Source of the DNA: CAYPPG01 sp964412555
GTDB lineage: Bacteria > Hinthialibacterota > Hinthialibacteria > Hinthialibacterales > Hinthialibacteraceae
Direction of reading: 5' to 3'
DNA length: 64,000 bases
NCBI GenBank assembly: GCA_964412555.1
Contig: CAYPPG010000025.1
Coordinates: forward strand, 1 to 64,000
Made by a program: the position numbers and the translations under genes. The notes beneath the pieces are model-generated. The model saw nothing but the letters and a program-made list of their open reading frames with translations. It was not told where the DNA came from and ran no database searches. Shown one piece after another: positions 43,473-53,378 of this stretch (the stretch's first letter is position 1; each line of letters begins with the position of its first letter).

Positions 43473-44201
43473 ATGACCAACATTTATGAAGCAAAACAGC
43501 AAATTATAGAAATCGGCAAACGCATGTGGACGAAAGAGTGGGTGGCCGCCAATGACGGCAATATTTCCTGCAAGATCTCCGATGATGAGTTTGTCTGTAC
43601 CCCAACCGGTGTGAGCAAAGGGTTTCTTGACATTGGCGACTTGATCATTGTCGATAAAGAAGGCCGAAAGCGGTCCGGCGGCCCCTTGAAACCGTCTTCG
43701 GAAATCAAAATGCACCTGTACGTCTATAAGGAAAGACCCGATGTGCAAGCGGTTTGCCATGCTCATCCGCCGACAGCCACCGGCTTTGCCGTAGCAGGTC
43801 TTTCATTGGATCAATGTGTGCTTCCGGAAGTGGTTGCGCTCCTTGGGCAAATTCCCACCGCTCCCTACGGTTTGCCTTCTACCGACGAAATCCCCCAATC
43901 GATTGCCCCCTATATCCAAAACAACAATGCCATACTCCTCGCCAATCACGGCGCTCTGACATGGGGAGACAATCTCACACAGGCCTATTATCGCATGGAA
44001 ACCATGGAACACTTTGCGCGTATCCTTTTTGTTTCGATTCAATTGGGAAAAGTCAACCTCTTTTCGCAGGAACAGGTTGCTGCGCTGGAATCGTTGCGGG
44101 ATCGCTTCGGGCTGCAAGGGGCTTTCACAGGGTGTAATATCAATAATCCAAATATTCCGGTTCAACAAGGAACGGTTCCGGACATCAAAAACATCCGATG
44201 A
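43473..44201 (+). CDS. Class II aldolase/adducin family protein
   Basis: 242 residues. Zinc ligands are visible as HAHPP (VCHAHPPTATGFAVAG) and NHGALTWG; KPSSEIKMHLYVYKERPD holds the conserved glutamate and helix. This is the fold of L-fuculose-1-phosphate aldolase, which splits a ketose phosphate to dihydroxyacetone phosphate and an aldehyde. The true substrate may be L-fuculose, rhamnulose or a related sugar phosphate, or a methylthioribulose derivative. Followed at 78 bp by the asparagine synthetase gene. Confidence 0.9.
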   Translation: MTNIYEAKQQIIEIGKRMWTKEWVAANDGNISCKISDDEFVCTPTGVSKGFLDIGDLIIVDKEGRKRSGGPLKPSSEIKMHLYVYKERPDVQAVCHAHPPTATGFAVAGLSLDQCVLPEVVALLGQIPTAPYGLPSTDEIPQSIAPYIQNNNAILLANHGALTWGDNLTQAYYRMETMEHFARILFVSIQLGKVNLFSQEQVAALESLRDRFGLQGAFTGCNINNPNIPVQQGTVPDIKNIR

Positions 44202-44278
44202 TTCTGAAGCCTTCCCTACTCTTCCAAAACCTTCTATCCTCTACAATCCAAAATCATTCAAAAAGTTGAAAATCCAAT

Positions 44279-46231
44279 ATGTGCGGACTCTGCGGAATCA
44301 TCCATTTCGATAAACAACGGCCGGTGGATCCGAACTTATTGCAAAGAATGACCGACGTGATCCGCCATCGCGGCCCAGACGATGAAGGTCATTTGATCGA
44401 TGGGCATGCCGGTCTTGGCTCTCGGCGTTTATCCATCCTTGGCCTGAACGACGGACACATGCCGATGTCGACGCCGGATGGAAGCATCTCGATTGTCTAT
44501 AATGGGGAACTCTACAATCATCCGGAACTCAAGAAGCAATTATGTTCGAAAGGATACCGGTATCGCACAGGTTCGGATACAGAGTCATTTTTGTACCTTT
44601 ATCAGCAGTACGGAGAGGATTTTCTTCAGCATACCCGTGGCATGTTTGCATTAGCGTTATGGGATCGCAAGAAACAGAAAATTGTTTTGGCGAGAGACCG
44701 CTTGGGTATCAAACCTCTCTATTATCAAATCGACGGTATGGCACTTCGGTTCGCGTCGGAAATCAAATGCATATTATGCGATAAGCATGTTTCCCGCCGA
44801 ATCGATATGGAAGCATTGAACTTGTATCTCTCGTACCTCGCGACTCCTCCTCCTTATACAATGTTCGAAGGGATTCGGCAGTTGTATCCTGGCGAGATGT
44901 TGATCTTCGAAAACAACCGTGTTCGCACTCAGTCATTTTGGTATCCAAAAAGCAGAATATCTCAATCACAAGAATTGGATGCAAATACAGTCAAAAGAGA
45001 ATTAGGCGAACGGCTGCGAACAATCGTCAAAGAGCATCTTTTATCCGATGTACCGGTAGGAGCCTTTCTATCGGGTGGAATTGATTCCAGCGTTTTGGTT
45101 GGATTGATGCATGAATTCCTGGGGCCGGGATTCAAAACATTTTCAATCGGATTCGAGGGCCATAGATTATTCGACGAAACACCACAGGCAAAAAGCGTAT
45201 CAAAACGCTTCGGAACGGATCATCACGAGCGAATTCTCTCTCCAGCAGACCTTCTAAACGCTTTGGAGGATATCACTTGGCAGTTGGATGAACCTTTGGC
45301 GGATTCTTCCTGCCTCCCCCTGTATTTTGTTTCGCAATTGGCTGCCAACTATGGAAAAGTAGTTTTATCCGGGGATGGGGGTGATGAAGTCTTCGCCGGC
45401 TACTGTAAATACTTGGCGGAACACTATCGACAATACTTTACCAATCTTCCCGCCCCGTTTTCCCATTTCCTGTCTCACACATTCGCCAATTATCTCCCCG
45501 AATCCCGAGCAAACTATATGATGGATTTACTGCGGCAGGGGAAAAAATTTTTGCGCGGTTTCGATCCCGATCCTTTTGAGCGCCATATGGGAATGGCAAT
45601 TCATTTCGAAGATCAACTGCGATCCCAAATTTTGCTTCCGGAAATCCGGAAAGCCATCGATTTCGATCGTCCACGAACGTATCGAAGGGAAATCTTTCAA
45701 GAGTTGTCCGACCATGACGATCTGACTCGAATGCTGTGGGTGGATTTACGGCATGGATTACCGTCGGATATGTTGATGAAGGTCGACCGAATGTCGATGC
45801 TGCATTCTCTTGAAGTGCGGGTTCCATTTCTCGACCATACACTGGTTGAATATGCGTTTTCTTTACCCGGTTGGATGAAATTGAAGGGGAAAACAACAAA
45901 GTGGATTTTGAAAGAGGCGTTTAAAGATTTGCTGCCATCTGACATCATTCATCGACGGAAACACGGATTCGACGTGCCGGTGGGGGAATGGTTCAAACAT
46001 GAGCTGCGGGATGTTATCGAGGATGTCTGTTCCGAGTCCACAACGAACCGCCGGGGATTGTTCGATCCCCGGCAAGTCCGTCAGGTTATAATGGATCATC
46101 AAGACAGGAGAAGGGATTATAATAATCAATTGTGGATTTTTCTCAGCTTAGAGCTCTGGCAGCGTCAGTATCTTGATTCTCCCCCGGGTACGGTTCCGCA
46201 TCGGCCCGCCGGAGGGGGATCGCTTTTATGA
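44279..46231 (+). CDS. asnB: Asparagine synthetase (glutamine-hydrolysing)
   Basis: 650 residues. The N-terminal glutaminase domain starts MCGLCGI with nucleophile Cys2 and has NGELYNH and SDTESFLYLYQQYG. The synthetase domain has the PP-loop SGGIDSS at about residue 264 and SGDGGDEVFAGY. It should make asparagine from aspartate in the cytoplasm, though AsnB homologues also amidate cell-surface sugars and peptides. The last 89 bp overlap the end of the convergent 331-residue gene. The protein is some 30-40 residues longer than many AsnB. Confidence 0.92.
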   Translation: MCGLCGIIHFDKQRPVDPNLLQRMTDVIRHRGPDDEGHLIDGHAGLGSRRLSILGLNDGHMPMSTPDGSISIVYNGELYNHPELKKQLCSKGYRYRTGSDTESFLYLYQQYGEDFLQHTRGMFALALWDRKKQKIVLARDRLGIKPLYYQIDGMALRFASEIKCILCDKHVSRRIDMEALNLYLSYLATPPPYTMFEGIRQLYPGEMLIFENNRVRTQSFWYPKSRISQSQELDANTVKRELGERLRTIVKEHLLSDVPVGAFLSGGIDSSVLVGLMHEFLGPGFKTFSIGFEGHRLFDETPQAKSVSKRFGTDHHERILSPADLLNALEDITWQLDEPLADSSCLPLYFVSQLAANYGKVVLSGDGGDEVFAGYCKYLAEHYRQYFTNLPAPFSHFLSHTFANYLPESRANYMMDLLRQGKKFLRGFDPDPFERHMGMAIHFEDQLRSQILLPEIRKAIDFDRPRTYRREIFQELSDHDDLTRMLWVDLRHGLPSDMLMKVDRMSMLHSLEVRVPFLDHTLVEYAFSLPGWMKLKGKTTKWILKEAFKDLLPSDIIHRRKHGFDVPVGEWFKHELRDVIEDVCSESTTNRRGLFDPRQVRQVIMDHQDRRRDYNNQLWIFLSLELWQRQYLDSPPGTVPHRPAGGGSLL

Positions 46232-47138
46232 TCCCTAAGCGTGAAATATTGCCACTTTTGTTTCTTTTTTCCTCTTCCGTTGTATACAGAACTTTCGCGA
46301 TAATTCGATCCTTTTCCCGAAGTGTATTTTTATTGAAAATTTCTTTGTTGACTCCTTTTCTCTTGAACCACAAAAAACCGTCATAGCTATGAAAACGGAA
46401 TGTAAAACTATTGCCGGTATAAGAAAGGTTCGAGAGTTCCACTTCGATCACGTCCCCCGGCATGACCCGGGGTTCAAGATAGAGGATCTGTTCACTTTTT
46501 TTCTTGTCGGAAAGCATCAAGCCAGGGATATTGGTAATCTTCAGCTGCAGCCGGTCTCCGATTTGTGCGTTGGGAACTTGTTTGATAAAACATCGATATC
46601 GTCTACCCAGCGTATCGATGAGCGAAAAACCCGGATTGCCTTCCAGTGCTTTTTGCGAAGTACTTTTTGAACGGCGGTTTTCTACAATAAAAGCGACCTC
46701 CGCATTGATGAACGTGTTGATTTCGACCTCACCCGGTTCAAGAAACAGTACGTTGTTGGAGGCTAAAATATTCATCAACTCGCCGATGAGAGAATGATTG
46801 GCGCACTCGGCGGGATCATGATCATGATGAAGAAGTATTTCATGTCCTAAATCATGCACGATTTTGTACTCACCGAAAGCACGGGCATTATAGAATCGTT
46901 CCAGCCACTCTCTTTCTTTTTCATCGGTCCAGTCGTCCGGATAGTTGACACGTTCTTTGATGTAGGCAAAATGTTCGGTTTTCAATAATTCTTTCAAACT
47001 TCGCTCGTATACTTTGAAAATATTGCGAGCCAACAAAATGCAACCGGCATCCAGATGCTCCAAAATACGCTCAACATAATAGAGGAGAACCTGTTCTTCG
47101 GTGTTCGTTTTTTGAAATTTGGTCAGTACGCTACCCAC
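46143..47138 (-). CDS. Protein of unknown function with two beta-barrel-like modules
   Basis: 331 residues from a GTG start with GAGG 10 nt upstream. The first 130 residues are helical (LLYYVERILEHLDAGCILLARN, IVHDLGHEILLHHDHDP). After that come two OB/TRAM-like beta stretches, RRYRCFIKQVPNAQIGDRLQLKITNI and PGDVIEVELSNLSYTGNSFTF, typical of RNA- or nucleic-acid-binding modules. The HDLGHEILLHHDHD piece could bind a metal. No family named. The 3' end overlaps asnB by 89 bp, with both genes reading as real protein there. Confidence 0.65.
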   Translation of the reverse strand: MGSVLTKFQKTNTEEQVLLYYVERILEHLDAGCILLARNIFKVYERSLKELLKTEHFAYIKERVNYPDDWTDEKEREWLERFYNARAFGEYKIVHDLGHEILLHHDHDPAECANHSLIGELMNILASNNVLFLEPGEVEINTFINAEVAFIVENRRSKSTSQKALEGNPGFSLIDTLGRRYRCFIKQVPNAQIGDRLQLKITNIPGLMLSDKKKSEQILYLEPRVMPGDVIEVELSNLSYTGNSFTFRFHSYDGFLWFKRKGVNKEIFNKNTLREKDRIIAKVLYTTEEEKRNKSGNISRLGIIKAIPLRRADAEPYPGENQDTDAARALS

Positions 47139-47535
47139 AAAAACTAAACCTCGCTTCCATCATTTCTTTCTATTGATGAGTGTATCTGAAGTATCGTTGT
47201 TCTCCTTATCTTAGTTGTAAAAATTTGTCTAAAGTTGGAAAATCGGGAGGAGATTCCCCTATCTTTTAGTGATTAGAAGCTATAAAAATATTATTTTATA
47301 TTTACTTACTTTCTCTCTATTACACTTACCATAAAATTCGTTATAATTCCATCATAGACGTATTGAAAGAACGGTGGAGAATATAAGATTTCTCTTGGCA
47401 TTCCTTTGACAAGAAAAGAGGAAATGGAAAAAGCGTTCCCCTTTACGATTGTCATAAACATGGATAAACCTTCTATATGAAAATTCCATCACGTCTATAA
47501 TATAATGAGTCAATTTCAGAAGTGGGGATGTACAG
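47139..47535. promoter_or_regulatory. Divergent AT-rich promoter region
   Basis: 397 bp between two divergent genes. AATTCCATCA occurs at 47345-47354 and 47482-47491; after it come TAGACGT in the first copy and ACGTCTA in the second, which is inverted. Each site is beside a TATAAT (47342-47347, 47496-47506). These may be paired regulator sites. No gene was recognised. Confidence 0.4.
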
Positions 47536-48315
47536 ATGAGCGACGAGATTTGGTCCCTTATACAACCGGTATCCCGTGGGAAAGAATGCCCTTTTTGTGG
47601 GCAAAAGTGTCACCCGGCAAAGATGTTGTGCGATATGTGCACAAAACACATGAACACCATGGTTTTATCTATCTGCCGTAATTTATTGATGAAAGTGGAT
47701 ACCAAGCCCGAGAAGCCGGATAAAACCAAACCCCAAGAGAACATTCGTGAGGTTGCGATCGCAAAAGTTTTGGAAGACTTTCCCTATAAACTGGCGGAAC
47801 AAACACGGCGTTATGAAAAAGCCTTACGTGCAGAGGGGGTTTGGTTTTCCCATCTAGTGGCGTATTGCTTGATCAAAGATTTGCGCAAAAATAAAGAAAC
47901 AACACCGTTTGAGCTACTGCAAGATTTGATGTACATCATGCCGCGGGATCAGTTTTTTGAATTTTTAAAAAATCCAAAAAAAAATGAAGACCAAGATTAT
48001 TTGGAAATGATCTTCAATTTTTATTTTATCCCGCAAGCTTCCTTGGACGCCCGGCGCGCCGTTTTTATGATGTTGCTGGAATTGGAGAAATCGGGGAGAC
48101 TTAAAATTATTCGGCCGAAAACAAATTGCGTGAAATGCGGTGCTGAACTGTCCGGCCATCAATACATCTGCGACGCCTGCAAAGAAAAAGAAATCGAAGA
48201 AACACGGGATGCCATTGTTTCCAATGTTCCACCCCCCATCAAATCAAAGCCCGATTTAGTCGAGAATCTTTTCCGCGGTATGTATCTTGGATCAAACAGG
48301 AGAGAAAAGTCGTAA
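47536..48315 (+). CDS. Protein with N- and C-terminal zinc ribbons
   Basis: 259 residues. Zinc-binding clusters at both ends: CPFCGQKCHPAKMLCDMC near residue 18 and CVKCGAELSGHQYICDAC near 195. The middle is helical and basic (ALRAEGVWFSHLVAYCLIKDLRKNKE). The zinc fingers suggest protein-protein or nucleic-acid binding in the cytoplasm. Its stop overlaps the start of the giant glycosyltransferase (TAATG), so the two are made together. No family name. Confidence 0.75.
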   Translation: MSDEIWSLIQPVSRGKECPFCGQKCHPAKMLCDMCTKHMNTMVLSICRNLLMKVDTKPEKPDKTKPQENIREVAIAKVLEDFPYKLAEQTRRYEKALRAEGVWFSHLVAYCLIKDLRKNKETTPFELLQDLMYIMPRDQFFEFLKNPKKNEDQDYLEMIFNFYFIPQASLDARRAVFMMLLELEKSGRLKIIRPKTNCVKCGAELSGHQYICDACKEKEIEETRDAIVSNVPPPIKSKPDLVENLFRGMYLGSNRREKS

Positions 48316-51300
48316 TGAAAAGGATTTCCGCAACGGGAAAACCGGATACTGCAAGGAACAAAGAAAAAAAAACGCACCGGCGCTTACTCCTAGTTCTTCT
48401 TGTCATTTCTGCTCTAATTCGATTCTATGGAATTACCAATCCGCTATACGATATGAATTATTGGCGCCAAACCGAAACAGCGGCATTGGCGCAAAATTAT
48501 TATGAAGATAACCTTCCTTTTTTCTATCCCGAAATTGATTGGATTGGCCCAAACGGCCATGCTGAGATGGAATTCCCGCTGTATCCTTATATTTTATCTT
48601 GGGTCTATCGATTGTTTTGGCCTTCGGACATTTTCGGGCGCATTTTAACTCTTTTATGCGCACTCGGGGCGATATGGTCCATATACGATATAGGCAGACA
48701 ATTACTCACCCCAGGAATCGGTTTATTGGCGGCGGCGTTCTTTTCCGCATCTCCACTTGCCATCTATTTCGGTCGTACTTATCAGCCGGATATGATGATG
48801 GTCTTTTTTTCCACTTTTGCTCTTGCTCTTCTTTTGAGGTGGGATAACCGTAATTTCAACTTTCCTCTCTACCTTTCCGCTTTTGCCTTGATGATCGGAG
48901 TCTTGCTCAAACCTCCCTCTCTACTGGTAATACTCCCTATTCTTTGGATTCTTTATCAACAACAAGGAAAGCGTTTCGTATTGAGGAAGGAATGGTGGCT
49001 CTACGCCCTTATCATTGGGGTACCGACTTTTTTATGGTATTCCCACGCCCACACTTTTTTTGAAGAATTCGGTGCCACATTTATGTGGCATTTCAAGGAT
49101 TTTTCCATCAAAGAGCATCTATTATCGGTATATATCAATCCGGAATTCTGGAAAACGATAGTATGGAGGTTCGGGGACGAAATATTGGTATACATTGGAA
49201 TCGTACCATTTGTCATTGGTCTTATCAGCCTTTTGTTTCCGTACCGTGCGAAAACTTTCTTTGTATCTTGGCTGATCGGGATTGCCGGATTGTATCTCCT
49301 TATTCCTGGCCATCATATCGGGCATTCATACTACTCGTTACTCGCGATTCCTCCCATTGCTTTGATTTCAGCAATTGGTTGTTTTGAATTGTGGAATTTC
49401 GCAAATCATTGGATCAAATGTTCCTTCGCTTGGATGATGATTTTTCCGATTTCGGTTGCTTGTTTGGGAATGTATTTGCTTGATTCCCGTGGATATTACG
49501 GAAAAATTTATACGTATTACGATGATGCCAAAGCGTTGCAGGAAACGGTTCCGAAAGGTACCCTTATCGCCGTCATGGATGATCTCATGCATACTCCGGA
49601 GTTCTTCTATTTTATCAATCGAAAAGGATGGCATCGCGCGGTTTATCCGGTAGTGGGAGCCGATAATTCTCCCTGGGTAGAACAAGTTCGAACCAAAGGA
49701 GCACAATATTATTTTGGATTGACTGAATTTAAAGGGAATCATCCATTCCCTTATTTGCAGAATCATATCCACGGACAGTATTTATGGGATCATTACCGAA
49801 TCGAAGAAATCGGCTGCCAATATTTTGTTGCGAGATTGGATCAACCGATTTACGGGAATCACCTATTTTCCGATTACACTGCAAAAACCGTGGCGATTGC
49901 TTGGACATCGCAAGAGACCGCCGGAGCCTATTTGCGAAATACCGTACCCCTGTATGAATGGCAAAAAGCAGATGCAATACTTCTTGATTTTCATACACTT
50001 CACCCTGATGAACTCAGATCAGTTCTAAACACCTACAACGCAGCGGTCCAAAATGGTTTTGTGATTACCCATCAGGAATCCGGAAGACTTTTATTGGAAA
50101 AGCGAACCGATATCGAGCCGATTCTGAATTTCATATCGGCTGTTGGCACGACTCAATTCCTTCCCTCAAAACCAGAAGACAATGGACAACTCTATTTGGG
50201 TTATTTCGATGCGGGACGTTATCGAGTTAGTTTTCAATTCCCCAACAGCTCTCTTCCGGCGCCAGTCGAAATGAAAATTCTCGATCGAACAGGCATTCCA
50301 ATTGCACTTCGGATTTTGAAATCGGCTCATCTATCACACATTGATGATGGTGAAAGGCCTGAATGTATATTTCAATTGGATCATCCGGCTGTTTTATACG
50401 CTTGGGCAACAACGGAAAAAGGACCGATTCAGCCGGCGTCTGTCGTCTGGATGCCGGATGTGCAGTCTATCACGGAACCGATGGTGATTCAGGCGGAACA
50501 ATTGAATCGAAACCAAGCCGAAGTGGTGGAAGATTCCACAGCCGATCGAGAAACAGCCTTGTGGAGTTGGACGGACGAAGATCTTCGCTTTATGACTTAT
50601 GGTCCCTACTTTGAATATCCGGCCGGAATGTATGATTTCATTTTCCGGTTACGCGCTCCAAACAAGTGGAATTTAGGCAACCTTGAATTAGGAGTTTACG
50701 GGGGAGATTCGGTTCTCGCTCACAAAGAGTTATTTCCTTCCACAAAAGGAAATCAATCCCTGGGGCAGCAATATGCAGATATACCGCTCAGCGCTACAGT
50801 CGAAGAAAATGTCCCCATTGAAATACGAGTATTTTTGCACAAACACGCCGAAGTACTCTTCGATACGGTAAGTATCCAGCAGCGAAAACGGAAATTACAA
50901 TTACCGAATTACAATCAGCCGTTATGCCTGATCACGAATGAGAACAATCCATGTGCGCTCACGAAAAGCGGAAGAATATTCAATTCAAATGGTGAGATCC
51001 GCCGTCGCATCAAACTGTTTTCCGCTCCGATTGCTTGGGCTGCTTGGCATGAAAATACCGGTGAGTTATATATTGATGATCATGGCCGTGTAATCGGTGA
51101 AAAAAACGAAGAATACTGGGCGGTACCCGGAGATGCGGATGAGAAGATTGTCAATTTCGATATTTCTCTCGACGGCGCATCGATCGGTATCTTGACCGAT
51201 AAACGCCGGTTATTTATTTGGAACAATGGAACATTCACGATCCATCCCCTTCCCAATACCGATTTTCCGTTACGGGATTTACTATTAATCGATCAACAAA

Positions 51301-51590
51301 CTGCCCTTGTGCTGGATGGAAAAGGATCTTTTCTCACCGTTGGTGAAGAAGTTCCAAAAGTAGAAGGCATCCCTCTGTTTTGGGCGGATGTCGCCCGTGC
51401 GATAGTTTATCATCCAAAAGGCATCTATGTGCTTGATAGTTTGGGAGCCATTCACTCCTCGAAAGGGGCACCTCCGATTCAATCACCTTTCTATAAACCG
51501 GAAGATTGGATTTTGGATGCCTATCGCACAAAGGAAGGAAATTGGTATTTGTTGAGTCGAGAGGGGGAGATTTTAACGTTTCACGAATAA
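48315..51590 (+). CDS. Large GT-C glycosyltransferase (family 39-like) with extracytoplasmic C-terminal domains
   Basis: 1091 residues. Residues about 20-430 carry around ten membrane helices as in ArnT/PMT-type enzymes that transfer sugars from polyprenyl phosphate (NYWRQTETAALAQNYYED, with early loop residues, FGRTYQPDMMMVFFSTFA, GHSYYSLLAIPP). From about 430 the protein is extracytoplasmic: a region with a CBM-like beta-sandwich (residues about 730-870, ADRETALWSW, AGMYDFIFRLRAP) and at the end a propeller-like stretch (residues about 890-1091: HENTGELYIDDHGRVIGEKN, DISLDGASIGILTDKRR). It probably glycosylates a surface component. Confidence 0.85.
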   Translation: MKRISATGKPDTARNKEKKTHRRLLLVLLVISALIRFYGITNPLYDMNYWRQTETAALAQNYYEDNLPFFYPEIDWIGPNGHAEMEFPLYPYILSWVYRLFWPSDIFGRILTLLCALGAIWSIYDIGRQLLTPGIGLLAAAFFSASPLAIYFGRTYQPDMMMVFFSTFALALLLRWDNRNFNFPLYLSAFALMIGVLLKPPSLLVILPILWILYQQQGKRFVLRKEWWLYALIIGVPTFLWYSHAHTFFEEFGATFMWHFKDFSIKEHLLSVYINPEFWKTIVWRFGDEILVYIGIVPFVIGLISLLFPYRAKTFFVSWLIGIAGLYLLIPGHHIGHSYYSLLAIPPIALISAIGCFELWNFANHWIKCSFAWMMIFPISVACLGMYLLDSRGYYGKIYTYYDDAKALQETVPKGTLIAVMDDLMHTPEFFYFINRKGWHRAVYPVVGADNSPWVEQVRTKGAQYYFGLTEFKGNHPFPYLQNHIHGQYLWDHYRIEEIGCQYFVARLDQPIYGNHLFSDYTAKTVAIAWTSQETAGAYLRNTVPLYEWQKADAILLDFHTLHPDELRSVLNTYNAAVQNGFVITHQESGRLLLEKRTDIEPILNFISAVGTTQFLPSKPEDNGQLYLGYFDAGRYRVSFQFPNSSLPAPVEMKILDRTGIPIALRILKSAHLSHIDDGERPECIFQLDHPAVLYAWATTEKGPIQPASVVWMPDVQSITEPMVIQAEQLNRNQAEVVEDSTADRETALWSWTDEDLRFMTYGPYFEYPAGMYDFIFRLRAPNKWNLGNLELGVYGGDSVLAHKELFPSTKGNQSLGQQYADIPLSATVEENVPIEIRVFLHKHAEVLFDTVSIQQRKRKLQLPNYNQPLCLITNENNPCALTKSGRIFNSNGEIRRRIKLFSAPIAWAAWHENTGELYIDDHGRVIGEKNEEYWAVPGDADEKIVNFDISLDGASIGILTDKRRLFIWNNGTFTIHPLPNTDFPLRDLLLIDQQTALVLDGKGSFLTVGEEVPKVEGIPLFWADVARAIVYHPKGIYVLDSLGAIHSSKGAPPIQSPFYKPEDWILDAYRTKEGNWYLLSREGEILTFHE

Positions 51591-51603
51591 ATTGACCCGA
51601 TGC

Positions 51604-53286
51604 TTATTGTAAAAGAGTTTCCAACTCCCCACCTTCTCGAATGAGAATAAATTGATCGGATTTCACATTTTGGATAGCATCGATTTGGCCGCTGGGCCAA
51701 TGGATGGTGATTTCATCGATTTGTTCTGCGCTCCCCAATCCGTAATGAAGCCGAAGATCGTAATGACTTTGATAACTTCCCCCGGCGCGAACTTCATTGA
51801 CTTGGACCGTATCACCGGTTCGGACTTCTACACGGGAGCCAATCCCGTCTCGATTGCTATTCGTTCCTTCCAATCGAATATTGATCCAATGATTATCCAG
51901 TTGTAGTTCATTGATCAAAACGGTCGGTTTTTCACGGGAATTCGACAGAACAATATCGAGATCGCCGTCATTGTCCAAATCGCCATAGGCTCCCCCGCGG
52001 GTGCTCAACAAGACTTGGAATCCGGGACCCATCTGATTCGACACATCCGTAAATGTACCATCCATATTGTTCCTAAAAAGTTGATTGGGTTCGTCCCACT
52101 TTGTGTTTTTTTCCAATTTTTCGATGTTGTCCTGCAGATGGCCGTTGGCAATAAAGAGATCCTGATCGGCATCGTTGTCATAATCGAGAAAGAAAGTAGC
52201 CCAGCTTACATGTTTCATGCTGCCCTCTGAAACACCGGCCCGAAGAGTCACATCTTCGTACGATCCGTCTCCCCGATTTTGATAGAGGGTATTGAACTGC
52301 CGTTGATAACTAGTCAGAATCAAATCGTAGAGTCCATCTTGATTGTAATCTCCCAAATCACACCCCATACTTCCTTGATCCCGTCCGTGCATATCGTAAG
52401 CCACTCCTGCAAGCAGGGCAGTTTCTTCAAAGGATCCATCTCCCATATTCTTGTATAGGAAATTTTCGGTGATATCGTTGGCGATGTAGATATCGGTCCA
52501 GCCGTCGTTGTCATAATCACCGCAAACCACACCCATTCCACGCCCTCTATATTGTGCGATTCCCGACTCTTCGGTTACATCACGGAACGTACTGTCACCG
52601 TTGTTGAAATACAGGCTTGCCTGCTGGGGTTCATACATATCGTAGGTACTGGGATCGCAATAGAGTGGAATCCCCAAGCGGCTGCACGGAGATATTTCGT
52701 CTTCCGGAAATTCGAGGTAATTTGCAACGAATAAATCCAACCAGCCGTCTTTGTTGAAATCGACAAAGCACGCCCCCGCTCCCAATCGGGGATCGCCGAG
52801 GCCAATTTTCTTCGTGACATCGATAAACGTTCCATCCCCCTGATTGTTGAGCATCACATCTTCCTTGAAATTGGATAGATAGATATCCCGGTCCCCATCG
52901 TTATCATAATCCCCCATGACACAACCCATCCCATAATGAGTATCGCCCGTTCCTGATTCAACCGTCACATTTGTAAAGCGTAAATCCCCGTCGTTGCGAT
53001 ACAACTCATTCGTAGGTGGGGTATCCACTTCATCCCCCGGAAGAGGCGCTCCATTCACGAAATACAAATCCAGATCACCATCGTTATCATAATCAAAAAG
53101 ACCAAGACCCGCCGTAACGGTTTCAACAATGTAATGGCGCCCACTGCTGCCGTCCGTATGAACAAAGGTAATGCCGGCTTCATCCACGATGTCGTAAAAT
53201 CCGGGTGAGCGCACCGGTTCTTTTTTCCCACAGGAAGCGCACAATAAAAAAATCAATGATGCGTGTAACCAAAATCTTCTCTTCAT
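51604..53286 (-). CDS. CRTAC1-type lipoprotein with FG-GAP repeats and ASPIC/UnbV domain
   Basis: 560 residues. Signal peptide ending FLLCASC|GK. About seven calcium-binding FG-GAP/VCBS repeats follow, each with a DxDxDG-type loop such as DYDNDGDLDLYFVNG, DYDNDGDRDIYLSN, DFNKDGWLDLFVAN and DLDNDGDLDIVLSN, then the C-terminal ASPIC/UnbV domain (HWINIRLEGTNSNRDGIGSRVEV, HYGLGSAEQIDEITIHWPSG). A secreted beta-propeller, calcium dependent, typical of Planctomycetes, Verrucomicrobia and Acidobacteria. Function unknown, probably adhesion or glycan binding. Confidence 0.92.
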   Translation of the reverse strand: MKRRFWLHASLIFLLCASCGKKEPVRSPGFYDIVDEAGITFVHTDGSSGRHYIVETVTAGLGLFDYDNDGDLDLYFVNGAPLPGDEVDTPPTNELYRNDGDLRFTNVTVESGTGDTHYGMGCVMGDYDNDGDRDIYLSNFKEDVMLNNQGDGTFIDVTKKIGLGDPRLGAGACFVDFNKDGWLDLFVANYLEFPEDEISPCSRLGIPLYCDPSTYDMYEPQQASLYFNNGDSTFRDVTEESGIAQYRGRGMGVVCGDYDNDGWTDIYIANDITENFLYKNMGDGSFEETALLAGVAYDMHGRDQGSMGCDLGDYNQDGLYDLILTSYQRQFNTLYQNRGDGSYEDVTLRAGVSEGSMKHVSWATFFLDYDNDADQDLFIANGHLQDNIEKLEKNTKWDEPNQLFRNNMDGTFTDVSNQMGPGFQVLLSTRGGAYGDLDNDGDLDIVLSNSREKPTVLINELQLDNHWINIRLEGTNSNRDGIGSRVEVRTGDTVQVNEVRAGGSYQSHYDLRLHYGLGSAEQIDEITIHWPSGQIDAIQNVKSDQFILIREGGELETLLQ

Positions 53287-53342
53287 CGTTTAAATTTTTT
53301 CTATTCTTAAAGAAAAGGCGACCGTAAAGCCGCCGTTTTTTA

Positions 53343-53373
53343 TTGTGGTGCAGACCTCTGGTCTGCACCACAA
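53343..53373. repeat. Perfect 14-bp palindromic repeat, likely terminator of leuD
   Basis: TTGTGGTGCAGACC / GGTCTGCACCACAA with a TCT loop. On the minus strand it lies just after leuD and is followed by AATAAAAAACGG and a second GC-rich stem (GGCGGCTTTACGGTCGCC) ending in TTTTCTTT. It may act as terminator. A truncated copy is at 20591-20620, so it is also a dispersed element. Confidence 0.7.
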
Positions 53374-53378
53374 CAGTT

